A stretch of DNA of 64,000 nucleotides from CAZIKB01 sp964539665 (lineage in GTDB: Bacteria; Zhuqueibacterota; Zhuqueibacteria; Oceanimicrobiales; Oceanimicrobiaceae): contig CAZIKB010000013.1 of NCBI GenBank assembly GCA_964539665.1, forward strand, positions 1 through 64,000, in the 5' to 3' direction. Below the pieces are notes generated by a model. That model ran no database searches. It was not told the origin of the DNA and saw only the letters and a program-made list of their open reading frames with translations. Positions 36,391 to 44,684 of the stretch are shown here, one piece after another; within the stretch, counting starts at the first letter, position 1, and each line of letters begins with the position of its first letter. The position numbers and the translations under genes are program-made.

Positions 36391-36432
36391 ACATAATTCA
36401 ATTCAACGAAATTCAATTAAGAGGAACTAAAG

Positions 36433-37515
36433 ATGAAAGAAGTCACAAAGAAGCTGTCATTTCTTGACAGGTATTTAACAGTATGGATTTTTCTTGCCAT
36501 GTTTGCTGGCGTATTCTCTGGTTATTTATTTCCAGGAGTAGCAAAATTTTGGGATACCATGAAATCTGGTACCACCAACATCCCTATTGCAATAGGATTA
36601 ATTCTGATGATGTATCCACCCCTGGCGAAAGTAAAGTACGAGGAGCTCGGGGATGTATTCAGAAACGTCAAAATATTATCTTTATCGCTGGTGCAAAACT
36701 GGCTGATTGGGCCCATTCTTATGTTCTTTTTAGCTGTGATTTTTCTGCAGGACATGCCGCACTATATGGCCGGTCTAATTTTGATCGGACTTGCGCGCTG
36801 TATCGCCATGGTTATCGTCTGGAATGAGCTTGCTAAAGGTGATACCGAATATGCCGCTGGCCTGGTGGCGTTTAATTCGATTTTCCAGGTTCTGTTTTTC
36901 TCCGTCTACGCGTATGTCTTCCTGACAATATTACCTTCATGGCTGGGCTTGCAGTCGTTTGTCGTGGATATCACCATCGGGCAAATTGCTGAAAGCGTAT
37001 TTATTTATCTGGGCATTCCATTTCTGGCAGGTATCATCACCCGTTTTACCATGCTGAAATTCAAAGGTAAAGAATGGTATGAAACTGTGTTCATCCCAAA
37101 GGTTAGTCCGCTCACACTCATTGCCTTACTCTTTACCATTATTGTAATGTTTTCACTTAAAGGGGAATATATAGTTAAAATCCCGATGGATGTTGTCAGA
37201 ATTGCGATTCCGCTGGTGTTTTATTTTATCATAATGTTTTTGGTTTCCTTTTACATGGGAAGGAAGATTGGCGCGGATTATTCGAAAACCGCTACGCTTT
37301 CTTTTACAGCCGCCAGCAATAATTTTGAATTGGCTATTGCGGTTGCTGTAGCGGTCTTTGGCATCAACTCAGGAGAAGCATTTGCCGCGGTCATCGGGCC
37401 GCTCGTGGAAGTGCCGGTTTTGATTGGTCTGGTTAATGTGGCGTTGTGGTTTCAAAAACGGTATTTCATAACTGATGAAACTGGAGCTGTAACTACGCCG
37501 GAGGTGTGTCCATAA
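36433..37515 (+). CDS. acr3: Acr3-type arsenite efflux transporter
   Basis: The 360-residue, ten-helix membrane protein has the Acr3 signatures GLARCIAMVIVWNELA (conserved Cys that handles As(III)) and TLSFTAASNNFELAIAVAVA. It exports arsenite using the membrane potential. AAGAGG lies upstream. It follows arsR, the permease and the small thioredoxin, so the row is an arsenic-resistance unit. No arsenate reductase (arsC) is seen in the window. Confidence 0.93.
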   Translation: MKEVTKKLSFLDRYLTVWIFLAMFAGVFSGYLFPGVAKFWDTMKSGTTNIPIAIGLILMMYPPLAKVKYEELGDVFRNVKILSLSLVQNWLIGPILMFFLAVIFLQDMPHYMAGLILIGLARCIAMVIVWNELAKGDTEYAAGLVAFNSIFQVLFFSVYAYVFLTILPSWLGLQSFVVDITIGQIAESVFIYLGIPFLAGIITRFTMLKFKGKEWYETVFIPKVSPLTLIALLFTIIVMFSLKGEYIVKIPMDVVRIAIPLVFYFIIMFLVSFYMGRKIGADYSKTATLSFTAASNNFELAIAVAVAVFGINSGEAFAAVIGPLVEVPVLIGLVNVALWFQKRYFITDETGAVTTPEVCP

Positions 37516-37616
37516 TTAAAGGTAAGTTATTAATTAAATCTTGTTGTGGTTAGTGAAAACATGCTATAGACATCATTATTTTGAGGAGAGTTAGAAAATT
37601 GAAAAATGATTTATCT

Positions 37617-37762
37617 GTAGATACAATGTTTAAATCGGGCTTAACCGCTGCCGAGACAATGGATTTAATTCCGGTTGCCCGTTGAAAAAGCATGAGGATA
37701 CCATACATGAGATTTACCGCAAGGTGCTGGTACCTCTGTATCAGAAACTTACCGGCGGATGA
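37617..37762 (+). pseudogene. Relic of a ProC-like gene (3' end)
   Basis: Bases 37617-37762 repeat the end of the ProC-like gene at 38992-39777. They read VDTMFKSGLTAAETMDLIPV and, after a one-base deletion, PLKKHEDTIHEIYRKVLVPL and YQKLTGG, then TGA. The intact gene has VDTLFKSDLSQTEAMDLIPV and PLKEQEEAILKIYREALLPL. The bases just before (TTGAAAAATGATTTATC, with GAGGAG upstream) resemble the start of the intact gene, so this may be a copy with its middle deleted. Confidence 0.85.
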
Positions 37763-37809
37763 TATAATTCCTGATATTGAAATTTAACATTGCCTCAAGG
37801 AGACCTCAA

Positions 37810-38223
37810 ATGATAAATAGATTATTTGCCTTGCTTATCTTACTGTTCACGGTTTTAATAATATCCTGTAACAAGCAGAACGAGCAATCGCAAACAATAA
37901 AATCTGAAGATGTAATGAACGATGGCTCGAATGTAAAAGTTACATTTATCGAACTGGGTTCTGTTAACTGTATTCCATGTAAGAAAATGCAACCAGTTAT
38001 GAAAGCAATTGAATCCAAATACGGCGATCAAATAAAGGTTGTTTTTTATGATGTCTGGAAGGACCAGGGACCTGCACAAAAATATGGCATTCGATTGATC
38101 CCAACCCAGATATTTTTAGACCAGCACGGAAATGAACTCCTACGTCATGAAGGATTTTTCTCAGAAGCAGAAATCGATCAATTTCTACAAGCTCAGGGCT
38201 TAAAAATCGCACAACCCATTTAG
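37810..38223 (+). CDS. Thioredoxin-like lipoprotein
   Basis: This 137-residue protein has a signal peptide with a lipobox (LIISCNKQ), then a thioredoxin fold with VNCIPCKKMQPVM and the cis-Pro loop RLIPTQIFLDQHG. It should act in the periplasm as a thiol-disulfide carrier. I chose ATG 37810 because AAGGAGA sits 6-12 bases upstream; the frame is open to 37777. The CcdA gene follows after 9 bases and likely supplies its electrons. Confidence 0.88.
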   Translation: MINRLFALLILLFTVLIISCNKQNEQSQTIKSEDVMNDGSNVKVTFIELGSVNCIPCKKMQPVMKAIESKYGDQIKVVFYDVWKDQGPAQKYGIRLIPTQIFLDQHGNELLRHEGFFSEAEIDQFLQAQGLKIAQPI

Positions 38224-38232
38224 GAAAGATTT

Positions 38233-38934
38233 ATGATTACCCAATTATTCACAACGCTCGGAAAGGCCATGGGCGGTAATTTTGAAATCGCTTTGATGGC
38301 GTCGCTGGCATGGGGTGTCTTGAGCATTTTATTGAGTCCTTGTCATTTAGCCAGCATCCCCTTGATTATAGGCTACATTAGCAGGCAGGGACAGGTAAGC
38401 ATTAAAAAATCATTTAACCTGTCGTCTGTTTTTGCGATTGGCATTTTAGCTACCATCGTTCTGATCGGAATTATCACTTCTTCCATGGGCAGATTACTTG
38501 GCGATATTGGCTTTATTGGAAACCTGCTCGTGGCTGCCATTTTTGTTGTGATTGGGCTTTACCTGTTAGACGTTATCAATTTTCACTGGAACGGGATACC
38601 TGTATTTCAAACGAAACGCAAAGGTGTTTTCGGCGCGCTTATTTTAGGTCTGGTTTTCGGTATCGGCCTGGGGCCATGTACTTTTGCCTTTTTAGCGCCG
38701 GTCTTAGGGGCGGTTTTTCATATTTCTCAAAGCAGCCTGATAAAAGCCAATTTACTGCTGTTGGCCTTCGGAGTTGGACATGTAGCGGTTATTGTCAGTG
38801 CTGGTACCTTAACCAACTGGGTTCAACGTTACCTGAACTGGACCGAAGATTCAAAAGCAGTCGTGATAATAAAACGGGTTTGTGGAGCGCTGGTTTTATT
38901 GGGCGGGATTTATCTTCTTTTTATAACAGTGTAG
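38233..38934 (+). CDS. CcdA/DsbD-type membrane thiol transporter
   Basis: The 233-residue, six-helix protein belongs to the CcdA/DsbD beta-domain family, which carries reducing equivalents from cytoplasmic thioredoxin to periplasmic thiols. LLSPCHLASIPLIIGYIS and FGIGLGPCTFAFLAPVLG hold the paired cysteines and prolines of the two repeats. It lies directly after the thioredoxin-like lipoprotein gene. Its target may be a metal-handling protein of this island rather than cytochrome c. Confidence 0.88.
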   Translation: MITQLFTTLGKAMGGNFEIALMASLAWGVLSILLSPCHLASIPLIIGYISRQGQVSIKKSFNLSSVFAIGILATIVLIGIITSSMGRLLGDIGFIGNLLVAAIFVVIGLYLLDVINFHWNGIPVFQTKRKGVFGALILGLVFGIGLGPCTFAFLAPVLGAVFHISQSSLIKANLLLLAFGVGHVAVIVSAGTLTNWVQRYLNWTEDSKAVVIIKRVCGALVLLGGIYLLFITV

Positions 38935-38991
38935 AACATTTTTGTTATTAAATAAATCACATGGAAACGTAAAAAAAGGAGTCCAGAAAAA

Positions 38992-39777
38992 ATGAAAAAT
39001 TATCAAAGCATTAGTTTTATCGGCGGCGGCCGCATTACATATTTGCTTTTGAAAGCCTTGCATAAAAGAAACGCACTGCCGCAAAAAGTCATTGTTTCAG
39101 ATCCAAATCCAGATGTTTTAAAAAAGGTAGAATCAATTTCACCGGAGGTAATTCTGGGTGTGACTGATAACTTGCAAACCCTGCAGGCAGACCTGGTCTT
39201 TCTGGCCGTTCATCCGCCAATTGTGAAACAAGTAGCTGAGGAAATCCAGAACCAGCTCAAGGACGACACCATTTTAGTTTCTCTGGCGCCGGCTGTTTCA
39301 ATAGAAAAATTATCGCAGCTTCTTGGCGGATTCAAGCGGCTGGCGCGAATGATTCCAAATGCACCGTCAATTGTTCACCAGGGATACAACCCGGTTGTTT
39401 TTCACAATACCATGTCTTTTGAAGAAAAATCAAAACTGCTGCATTTCTTTCATGACTGGGGCGCGTCGCCGGAAGTGGAAGAATCCAAACTGGAAGCTTA
39501 TGCCGTTCTGACTGCGATGGGGCCGACCTATTTCTGGTTTCAGTGGCAGGAGCTGCAACATCTTGGCACAGAATTTGAACTAAACGAGGATGAACTGCAG
39601 AAAGCGTTACCAGCCATGCTGCATGGCGCTGTGGACACCTTGTTTAAATCAGATTTATCGCAGACGGAAGCCATGGATTTAATTCCGGTTTGCCCATTAA
39701 AAGAGCAAGAAGAGGCTATACTTAAAATTTACCGGGAGGCTCTGCTGCCTTTGCATCAGAAGCTTACTGGTAAATGA
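38992..39777 (+). CDS. ProC-like NAD(P)-dependent reductase
   Basis: The 261-residue protein has an N-terminal Rossmann fold (FIGGGRITYLLLKAL) and RLARMIPNAPSIV, as in pyrroline-5-carboxylate reductase and F420-dependent NADP oxidoreductases. The C-terminal dimerisation domain is present but differs from true ProC. The context, between CcdA and rhodanese in an arsenic/redox island, argues against proline synthesis as its job. AAAGGAG lies upstream. A relic of the same gene lies at 37617-37762. Confidence 0.8.
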   Translation: MKNYQSISFIGGGRITYLLLKALHKRNALPQKVIVSDPNPDVLKKVESISPEVILGVTDNLQTLQADLVFLAVHPPIVKQVAEEIQNQLKDDTILVSLAPAVSIEKLSQLLGGFKRLARMIPNAPSIVHQGYNPVVFHNTMSFEEKSKLLHFFHDWGASPEVEESKLEAYAVLTAMGPTYFWFQWQELQHLGTEFELNEDELQKALPAMLHGAVDTLFKSDLSQTEAMDLIPVCPLKEQEEAILKIYREALLPLHQKLTGK

Positions 39778-39900
39778 AACTTATGGATAGTTCATTTTTC
39801 ACGGATACTGGCTGATGTGTTTGTAGTATTATAAATCAAATTTATGTTTTTTTGGAAAAAAATTAAACCACAAAGTTCATTAAGAAGGATAGATATTAAT

Positions 39901-40461
39901 ATGTCACCAGTAAACGCTTATGTTCAGTCTGTAATAATTGTTCTGTTGGCCGTAGTTATTGGAATTACAGCAAATCTTGTGCGCAAAAAGCCAATACCAT
40001 GGATTGCTGTTAAACCAAAAGTTACGTTTGTTGGAGATCCAATTGGAGATACGACTGCGCAGACACCTGAAGAGAATACTCGCATTGATACAAGTTTTGT
40101 AGAAAGCTCCAATTTTAGTGAAGAAATTCGCGGGATTACTTTAAATCAGGTTTACAATATTTATCAAAAACAGCCGAGCATTATCATTGACGCGCGTCAG
40201 CCCGAAGACTATTCTGCGGGACACATAGTCACCGCGATCAACATTCCTTATGATCGTGTGGCCGAGCCGGAATATGCTGCAAAGCTCTCCACCATTGCCG
40301 TGGATAAAGTCATCATCGTCTATTGTGACGGAACAGAGTGTGACGCATCGAAGCATCTGGCAGCAAAATTAAAGGAGCAAGGCTACAAACACGTTTTTGT
40401 TTTTGTGGGCGGCTGGATAGATTGGTTGGAGGCCGGTTATCCCATTGAATCAACCTGGTAG
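39901..40461 (+). CDS. Membrane-anchored rhodanese-like protein
   Basis: This 186-residue protein has an N-terminal membrane helix (residues 8-26), a low-complexity linker and a rhodanese domain (IIIDARQPEDYSAGHIVTAI to the end). The active loop is YCDGTECDASKHLA, with the catalytic Cys in the usual position. Rhodaneses move sulfane sulfur or reduce/oxidise thiols. I chose ATG 39901 because AAGGAT precedes it; the frame is open to ATG 39844. Confidence 0.85.
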   Translation: MSPVNAYVQSVIIVLLAVVIGITANLVRKKPIPWIAVKPKVTFVGDPIGDTTAQTPEENTRIDTSFVESSNFSEEIRGITLNQVYNIYQKQPSIIIDARQPEDYSAGHIVTAINIPYDRVAEPEYAAKLSTIAVDKVIIVYCDGTECDASKHLAAKLKEQGYKHVFVFVGGWIDWLEAGYPIESTW

Positions 40462-40474
40462 ATAGGAGGCTTGA

Positions 40475-41008
40475 ATGTCAAAAGTCACAGAGATTTTGCA
40501 AAATCGCGTAACAGTGATTTTATTCCGCTGGATTCTGGGAGGTCTGTTTATCTACGCCAGCCTGCATAAAATAATCGAGACTGAAACCGTTGCCCGGGAC
40601 ATTCAAAATTACAAACTGGTTCCGTATGCAGTCACAAATCTCATGGCGACGATCCTCCCTTGGATTGAATTTCTTGCAGGATTATTTTTAATTACCGGTA
40701 CGATGCTGCGCGGCAGTGCTGCTATACTGACTGCCCTATTATTTATGTTTATTATTGCAATTGCTATTTCTCTGGCGCGCGGCTTAAACATTCACTGCGG
40801 TTGCTATGAACTGGCAGGAACAACAGAGTCTGTCAACGCAAATGAAGTACGTGTAGAAATGATATGGCATATATTTGAAAATATTATTTTGATGGGTATG
40901 GGACAGGTGATTATCTTGTTTGGCGAGAAAAGCGCTATAGGAATTTATTTAACCAATCTGCAGGCGGGTAAAAATGCTGCCACAAATAAAAAGACCTTTG
41001 TTAAGTAG
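40475..41008 (+). CDS. MauE/DoxX-like four-helix membrane protein
   Basis: The 177-residue protein has four membrane helices and the MauE-type motif GLNIHCGCYE after helix 3. MauE/DoxX proteins work with thiol-disulfide partners in the periplasm. It starts 13 bases after the rhodanese gene (TAGGAGG upstream), so the two are likely translated together. The role here is probably maturation or protection of thiols, inferred only from family and context. Confidence 0.82.
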   Translation: MSKVTEILQNRVTVILFRWILGGLFIYASLHKIIETETVARDIQNYKLVPYAVTNLMATILPWIEFLAGLFLITGTMLRGSAAILTALLFMFIIAIAISLARGLNIHCGCYELAGTTESVNANEVRVEMIWHIFENIILMGMGQVIILFGEKSAIGIYLTNLQAGKNAATNKKTFVK

Positions 41009-41251
41009 AAAAAACCCATCGGTAATTCGAAACATCCCTGAATGAAAACGCAGACATTAATTTTGCATTACAATGATTGCGTGAAAAATTAGAAAAGACA
41101 ATACAACACATTATTGACTACTCTTTCTAATACCCACAAGAATATTTTACCATTCTGATTATGAATTTCATAGGAATAAGATTTCAGGAAATATTGTTCT
41201 AAAAAGTAATTAATCAGATTTATTGGTTCAACTAATGCAGGGAATAATAAA

Positions 41252-41938
41252 ATGAAAGTTTTTTCTATACCATTGACATTAGCTTCTTTAAGCATACTAT
41301 TAGTGCTGGGCTGCAACTCTACACTTTCGTCACCCGGTGAAGCTAATACTATTGAAGAAAATGAAATGATTTCTATTGTAGACGCGACAGGGAAAAAGTG
41401 GGATGTTACACATGCCAGAGATGTATATGGCATGGATCCATTGAAATTTCAGTTTGGACTTGGTCCTTTTGCTATTCGCCCAATTCTTAATCCAAAGATG
41501 CTTTCTCCAGGCGAAGCAGGTTATCCGCAAGAATCTGAATCCTTTCTTGTTCTTGGTGCAACATTGAATGGAAATACACGTGCCTATCCGATTTCGCGAT
41601 TGACCATGGTTGAAATCGCTGATGAAAAATTCGGAGATTCACATGTTGCCGTAGCTTACTGATCTCTCGTTGATCTGGCTGCCGTGTACAGCCGCGAGAT
41701 TGATGGCGAGGTTTTAACTTTGAGCGCAAGTGGTTGGACTTATGAAAACACTTTCGTGCTTTACGACTATGAAACTGAAAGTCTCTGGTATCATTTACCG
41801 GGGCAGGATGGTTTAACCTGTATCAGCGGTGAATATGCTGATCGGGAGCTTGAAGAATTTCAGTCAACAAAAACTCGTTGGAATAACTGGAAAAGTGACA
41901 ATCCGGAAACAAAATTCCTTGCTCCATCTTCAAATTGA
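41252..41938 (+). CDS. DUF3179 lipoprotein with in-frame TGA (possible selenoprotein)
   Basis: The protein begins with a lipoprotein signal (LVLGCNS, Cys21) and runs 136 residues to a TGA at 41660-41662. The frame then continues cleanly: SLVDLAAVYSREIDGEVLTL, VLYDYETESLWYHLPG and on to a final TGA at 41936, 228 residues in all. In DUF3179 proteins the segment before the stop (LTMVEIADEKFGDSHVAVAY) is followed by Cys, as in Y-C-P-L-C, then by a VDGEVLT-like strand. So TGA replaces a conserved Cys codon, and a stem-loop follows (41662-41700). Either this is selenocysteine, or a TGC/TGT-to-TGA mutation has broken the gene. The second half has no start of its own. Confidence 0.65.
41662..41700 (+). 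promoter_or_regulatory. Stem-loop just after the in-frame TGA (SECIS-like)
   Basis: ATCTCTCG (41662-41669) pairs with CGCGAGAT (41693-41700) with one mismatch. GCTG (41678-41681) pairs with CAGC (41689-41692) around the loop CCGTGTA. An 8-base bulge sits on the left side. The loop lies 20-26 bases after the TGA and contains G residues, as in bacterial selenocysteine insertion elements. A chance hairpin is possible. Confidence 0.4.
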
Positions 41939-42439
41939 AGCATGGGGTTGCGAGATGCTGTTGAGAGTTTTGGGGATTGGGTAATAAATTGTATCTTATT
42001 AAAGCTCATAAGCCATAGTTTATCAAAATATTAGCAATTAAAATATACAAAGGATATTGTCCAATCCCCTGAATCCTTGTTTTTTTAAAAAAGTTTTTTG
42101 ACTTTTAAATTTCCTTAATTTGAACTTCAAACTTTAGTCATTTTAAGCACTTCACACTTTTGTCACTGCGCTTTAGTGCGTCGGGTTAGTAATTTCACAA
42201 ATCTATTGTCATCCATTCTGAAGATGAAACCTTCATAAAAAATAGTTGATTATTTTAAAGATAATGGTTAAAATTAACTATATTAATTAATCAATATCTC
42301 TATTGTTACCCATAGACTTCTGCAAAATGTAATTTTTCCGTCATTTCAGCTTTAATTGACACTCAGGATGACTTCAAGTCATCCGATGAATAGCAATATT
42401 TTGCAGGCGTTTATGGTATTCGAAGCAGAGGAGGTTAAC
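41939..42439. other. AT-rich spacer with a palindrome copy
   Basis: These 501 bases contain no supported gene. At 42366-42384 lies GGATGACTT-C-AAGTCATCC, followed by GATGAAT, the second copy of the palindrome at 11493-11535. The end of the region carries GAGGAGG, the ribosome site of the peptidase gene. Confidence 0.6.
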
Positions 42440-44602
42440 ATGTTCAGACGCTGGTTTATTTTCATAGCATTTATTTTTGCTTTGGTGGTTCCCGAAAACG
42501 ATTTGTACACGGAAGAGGGGATGTACCCGATTAGCGAAATACATAAATTAAAGCTGAAATCAAAGGGCCTGCAGATCGATGCTATGGATATTTTCAATCC
42601 TGATGGTATAAGCTTAATTGATGGCATTGTCCAGGTAGGGGGATGTTCAGGTTCGTTTGTTTCAGTAGACGGCTTGATCTTAACCAATCACCATTGTGCT
42701 TACCGTGCAATACAAACGGCCAGTTCAGCGGAGAACGATTATATAAAAAATGGCTTTATAGCTCGCAATAGAACAGAAGAATTTGCGGCTAAAGGTTACA
42801 CGGCTCGTATTACCGAATCCTACCGCGATGTTTCAAAAGAAGTGCTCAGCGTTGTCAACGACAAAATGGACTTAGCCGAACGCACAAAAGCCATTGAAAA
42901 GAAAATTAAACAAATCGTCAAAGACGTTGAAAAGAAACAGCCGGGCAAGCGTGCTGAAGTTTCGGAGATGTTTATCGGTAAAACCTATGTTTTGTTTATT
43001 TATACTTATTTAAAAGATGTACGTCTGGTTTATGCACCGCCGCGTTCCATCGGTGAGTTTGGCGGTGACGTTGATAACTGGGAATGGCCGCGACATACCG
43101 GTGATTTTTCTTTCATGCGCGCCTATGTTGCGCCGGATGGCTCGCCCGCCGATTATTCACCTGACAATATTCCGTATACACCCAAAAAGGTTTTACAGGT
43201 CGCACCCGCAGGAGTCGATGAAGGTGATTTTGTGTTTATTTTAGGGTATCCAGGACGGACGGCTCGTCACCAAACCTCGCATTTTGTAGCGTTCGAAGAA
43301 ACATTTCGGTTACCTTATGTCGTGGATCTTTATAACTGGCAAATTTCCTTCATGGAGAAAATGGGCGAAAATGATCACGCGATTGCCATAAAACATGCAT
43401 CCCGAATCAAAGGACTGGCGAATGTTGAGAAAAGAGCGCGCGGTAAACTCAAAGGATTGAGGCGGGTACATATTGTCGACAAAAAACGTGAGCAGGAACA
43501 TGCCTTGCAGCAATATATCGAGTCGGATAAAAAACGTAAAGAAAAATATGGCAAGGTTCTTGTTGACATAGGAAAAATTTATGAAGAAATTCAACAACAT
43601 GCTCTTTTCGAAAATAATATGCGCTATCTTCGCAGTAGTAGCAATTTGCTCAGTTTTGGATACAGCATTTATGAGTCGGCAATTGAGCGGCAAAAGGTGG
43701 ATATCGAGCGGGAATCGGCTTATATGGAGCGTAATTTTGATCGTACAAAGCAGCGTATGAAATTAACGTTGAAAAACTATTATGAACCCACTGACAAGGC
43801 CTTTTTAAAAGAAATGTTCATGCGTCTTGTCCAACTCCCTGAAACAAAACAGGTTTCGGCAATTGCTGATATTTTGCTGAATGGGACCAATGGTAACTCA
43901 GTTGAAAATTTTATTGATAAGCTTTTTTCAAATACAAAGCTGACTGATAAAAAATTTCTCATGAGTGCAATGGAAAAATCACCCGAAGAGGTTAAAGCGC
44001 TAAACGATCCTTTTATTCAGTTTGCGGAAGCTCTCTATCCAACCTATCAAAAACTTAAAGATGCAGGTAAACGGCGTACTGGCGCTCTGGCTAAATTTCA
44101 TGCGCTGCTCATAGATGTTAAAAAACAATTTCTGAAAACTGATTTTATTCCGGATGCTAATAGAACCTTGCGATTGACATACGGACATATTCGCGGGTAT
44201 TCACCGGCGGATGCTGTCACCATGCATCCCATCACTACTCTGGGCGGAGTTCTCGATAAAACTACGGGTAAAGCTCCATTTGACACGCCACAAAAAATAT
44301 TCGATTTGTATAAGGCGCGTGATTTCGGTCGATTTAAAAATGCGAAATTGAATGATGTGCCAGTTTGTATTTTGTACGATATGGATACTACAGGTGGCAA
44401 CTCAGGAAGCGCGGTTTTTAATGCCCGCGGACAGATTGTCGGTGTTAATTTTGACCGGGCGTTTGAGGCTACCATCAATGATTACGCGTGGAACGAATCT
44501 TACAGCCGGTCTATCGCGGTGGATATCCGTTACGTGCTGTGGGTAACCCAAAAGTTCGGAGGCGCAGACTTTCTTTTGCAGGAAATGAATGTTGAGCTGT
44601 AA
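42440..44602 (+). CDS. S46 dipeptidyl-peptidase, DPP11-like
   Basis: The 720-residue protein has a signal peptide and the S46 features: LTNHHCAYRAIQ (catalytic His), WEWPRHTGDFSF (catalytic Asp) and TGGNSGSAVF (catalytic Ser655). An Arg lies 18 residues after this Ser (VNFDRAFE). In known DPP11 an Arg at this place (Arg673 in numbering from Porphyromonas) selects acidic P1 residues, while DPP7 has Gly. So Asp/Glu preference is likely. I chose ATG 42440, preceded by GAGGAGGTTAAC; the frame is open to 42356. It acts in the periplasm on peptides. Confidence 0.9.
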   Translation: MFRRWFIFIAFIFALVVPENDLYTEEGMYPISEIHKLKLKSKGLQIDAMDIFNPDGISLIDGIVQVGGCSGSFVSVDGLILTNHHCAYRAIQTASSAENDYIKNGFIARNRTEEFAAKGYTARITESYRDVSKEVLSVVNDKMDLAERTKAIEKKIKQIVKDVEKKQPGKRAEVSEMFIGKTYVLFIYTYLKDVRLVYAPPRSIGEFGGDVDNWEWPRHTGDFSFMRAYVAPDGSPADYSPDNIPYTPKKVLQVAPAGVDEGDFVFILGYPGRTARHQTSHFVAFEETFRLPYVVDLYNWQISFMEKMGENDHAIAIKHASRIKGLANVEKRARGKLKGLRRVHIVDKKREQEHALQQYIESDKKRKEKYGKVLVDIGKIYEEIQQHALFENNMRYLRSSSNLLSFGYSIYESAIERQKVDIERESAYMERNFDRTKQRMKLTLKNYYEPTDKAFLKEMFMRLVQLPETKQVSAIADILLNGTNGNSVENFIDKLFSNTKLTDKKFLMSAMEKSPEEVKALNDPFIQFAEALYPTYQKLKDAGKRRTGALAKFHALLIDVKKQFLKTDFIPDANRTLRLTYGHIRGYSPADAVTMHPITTLGGVLDKTTGKAPFDTPQKIFDLYKARDFGRFKNAKLNDVPVCILYDMDTTGGNSGSAVFNARGQIVGVNFDRAFEATINDYAWNESYSRSIAVDIRYVLWVTQKFGGADFLLQEMNVEL

Positions 44603-44684
44603 AAAAAATATTTTATTGTTTAATTGTATGATAATCTTTAATTTTACAGAAAAGCTGTACCACATTCTAATAAGGAGCATTTAG

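Noticed and set aside
38992..39777. Naming the ProC-like gene as proC for proline synthesis
   Set aside because: The C-terminal domain differs from true ProC and the neighbours are redox and arsenic genes, so only the reductase family is claimed.
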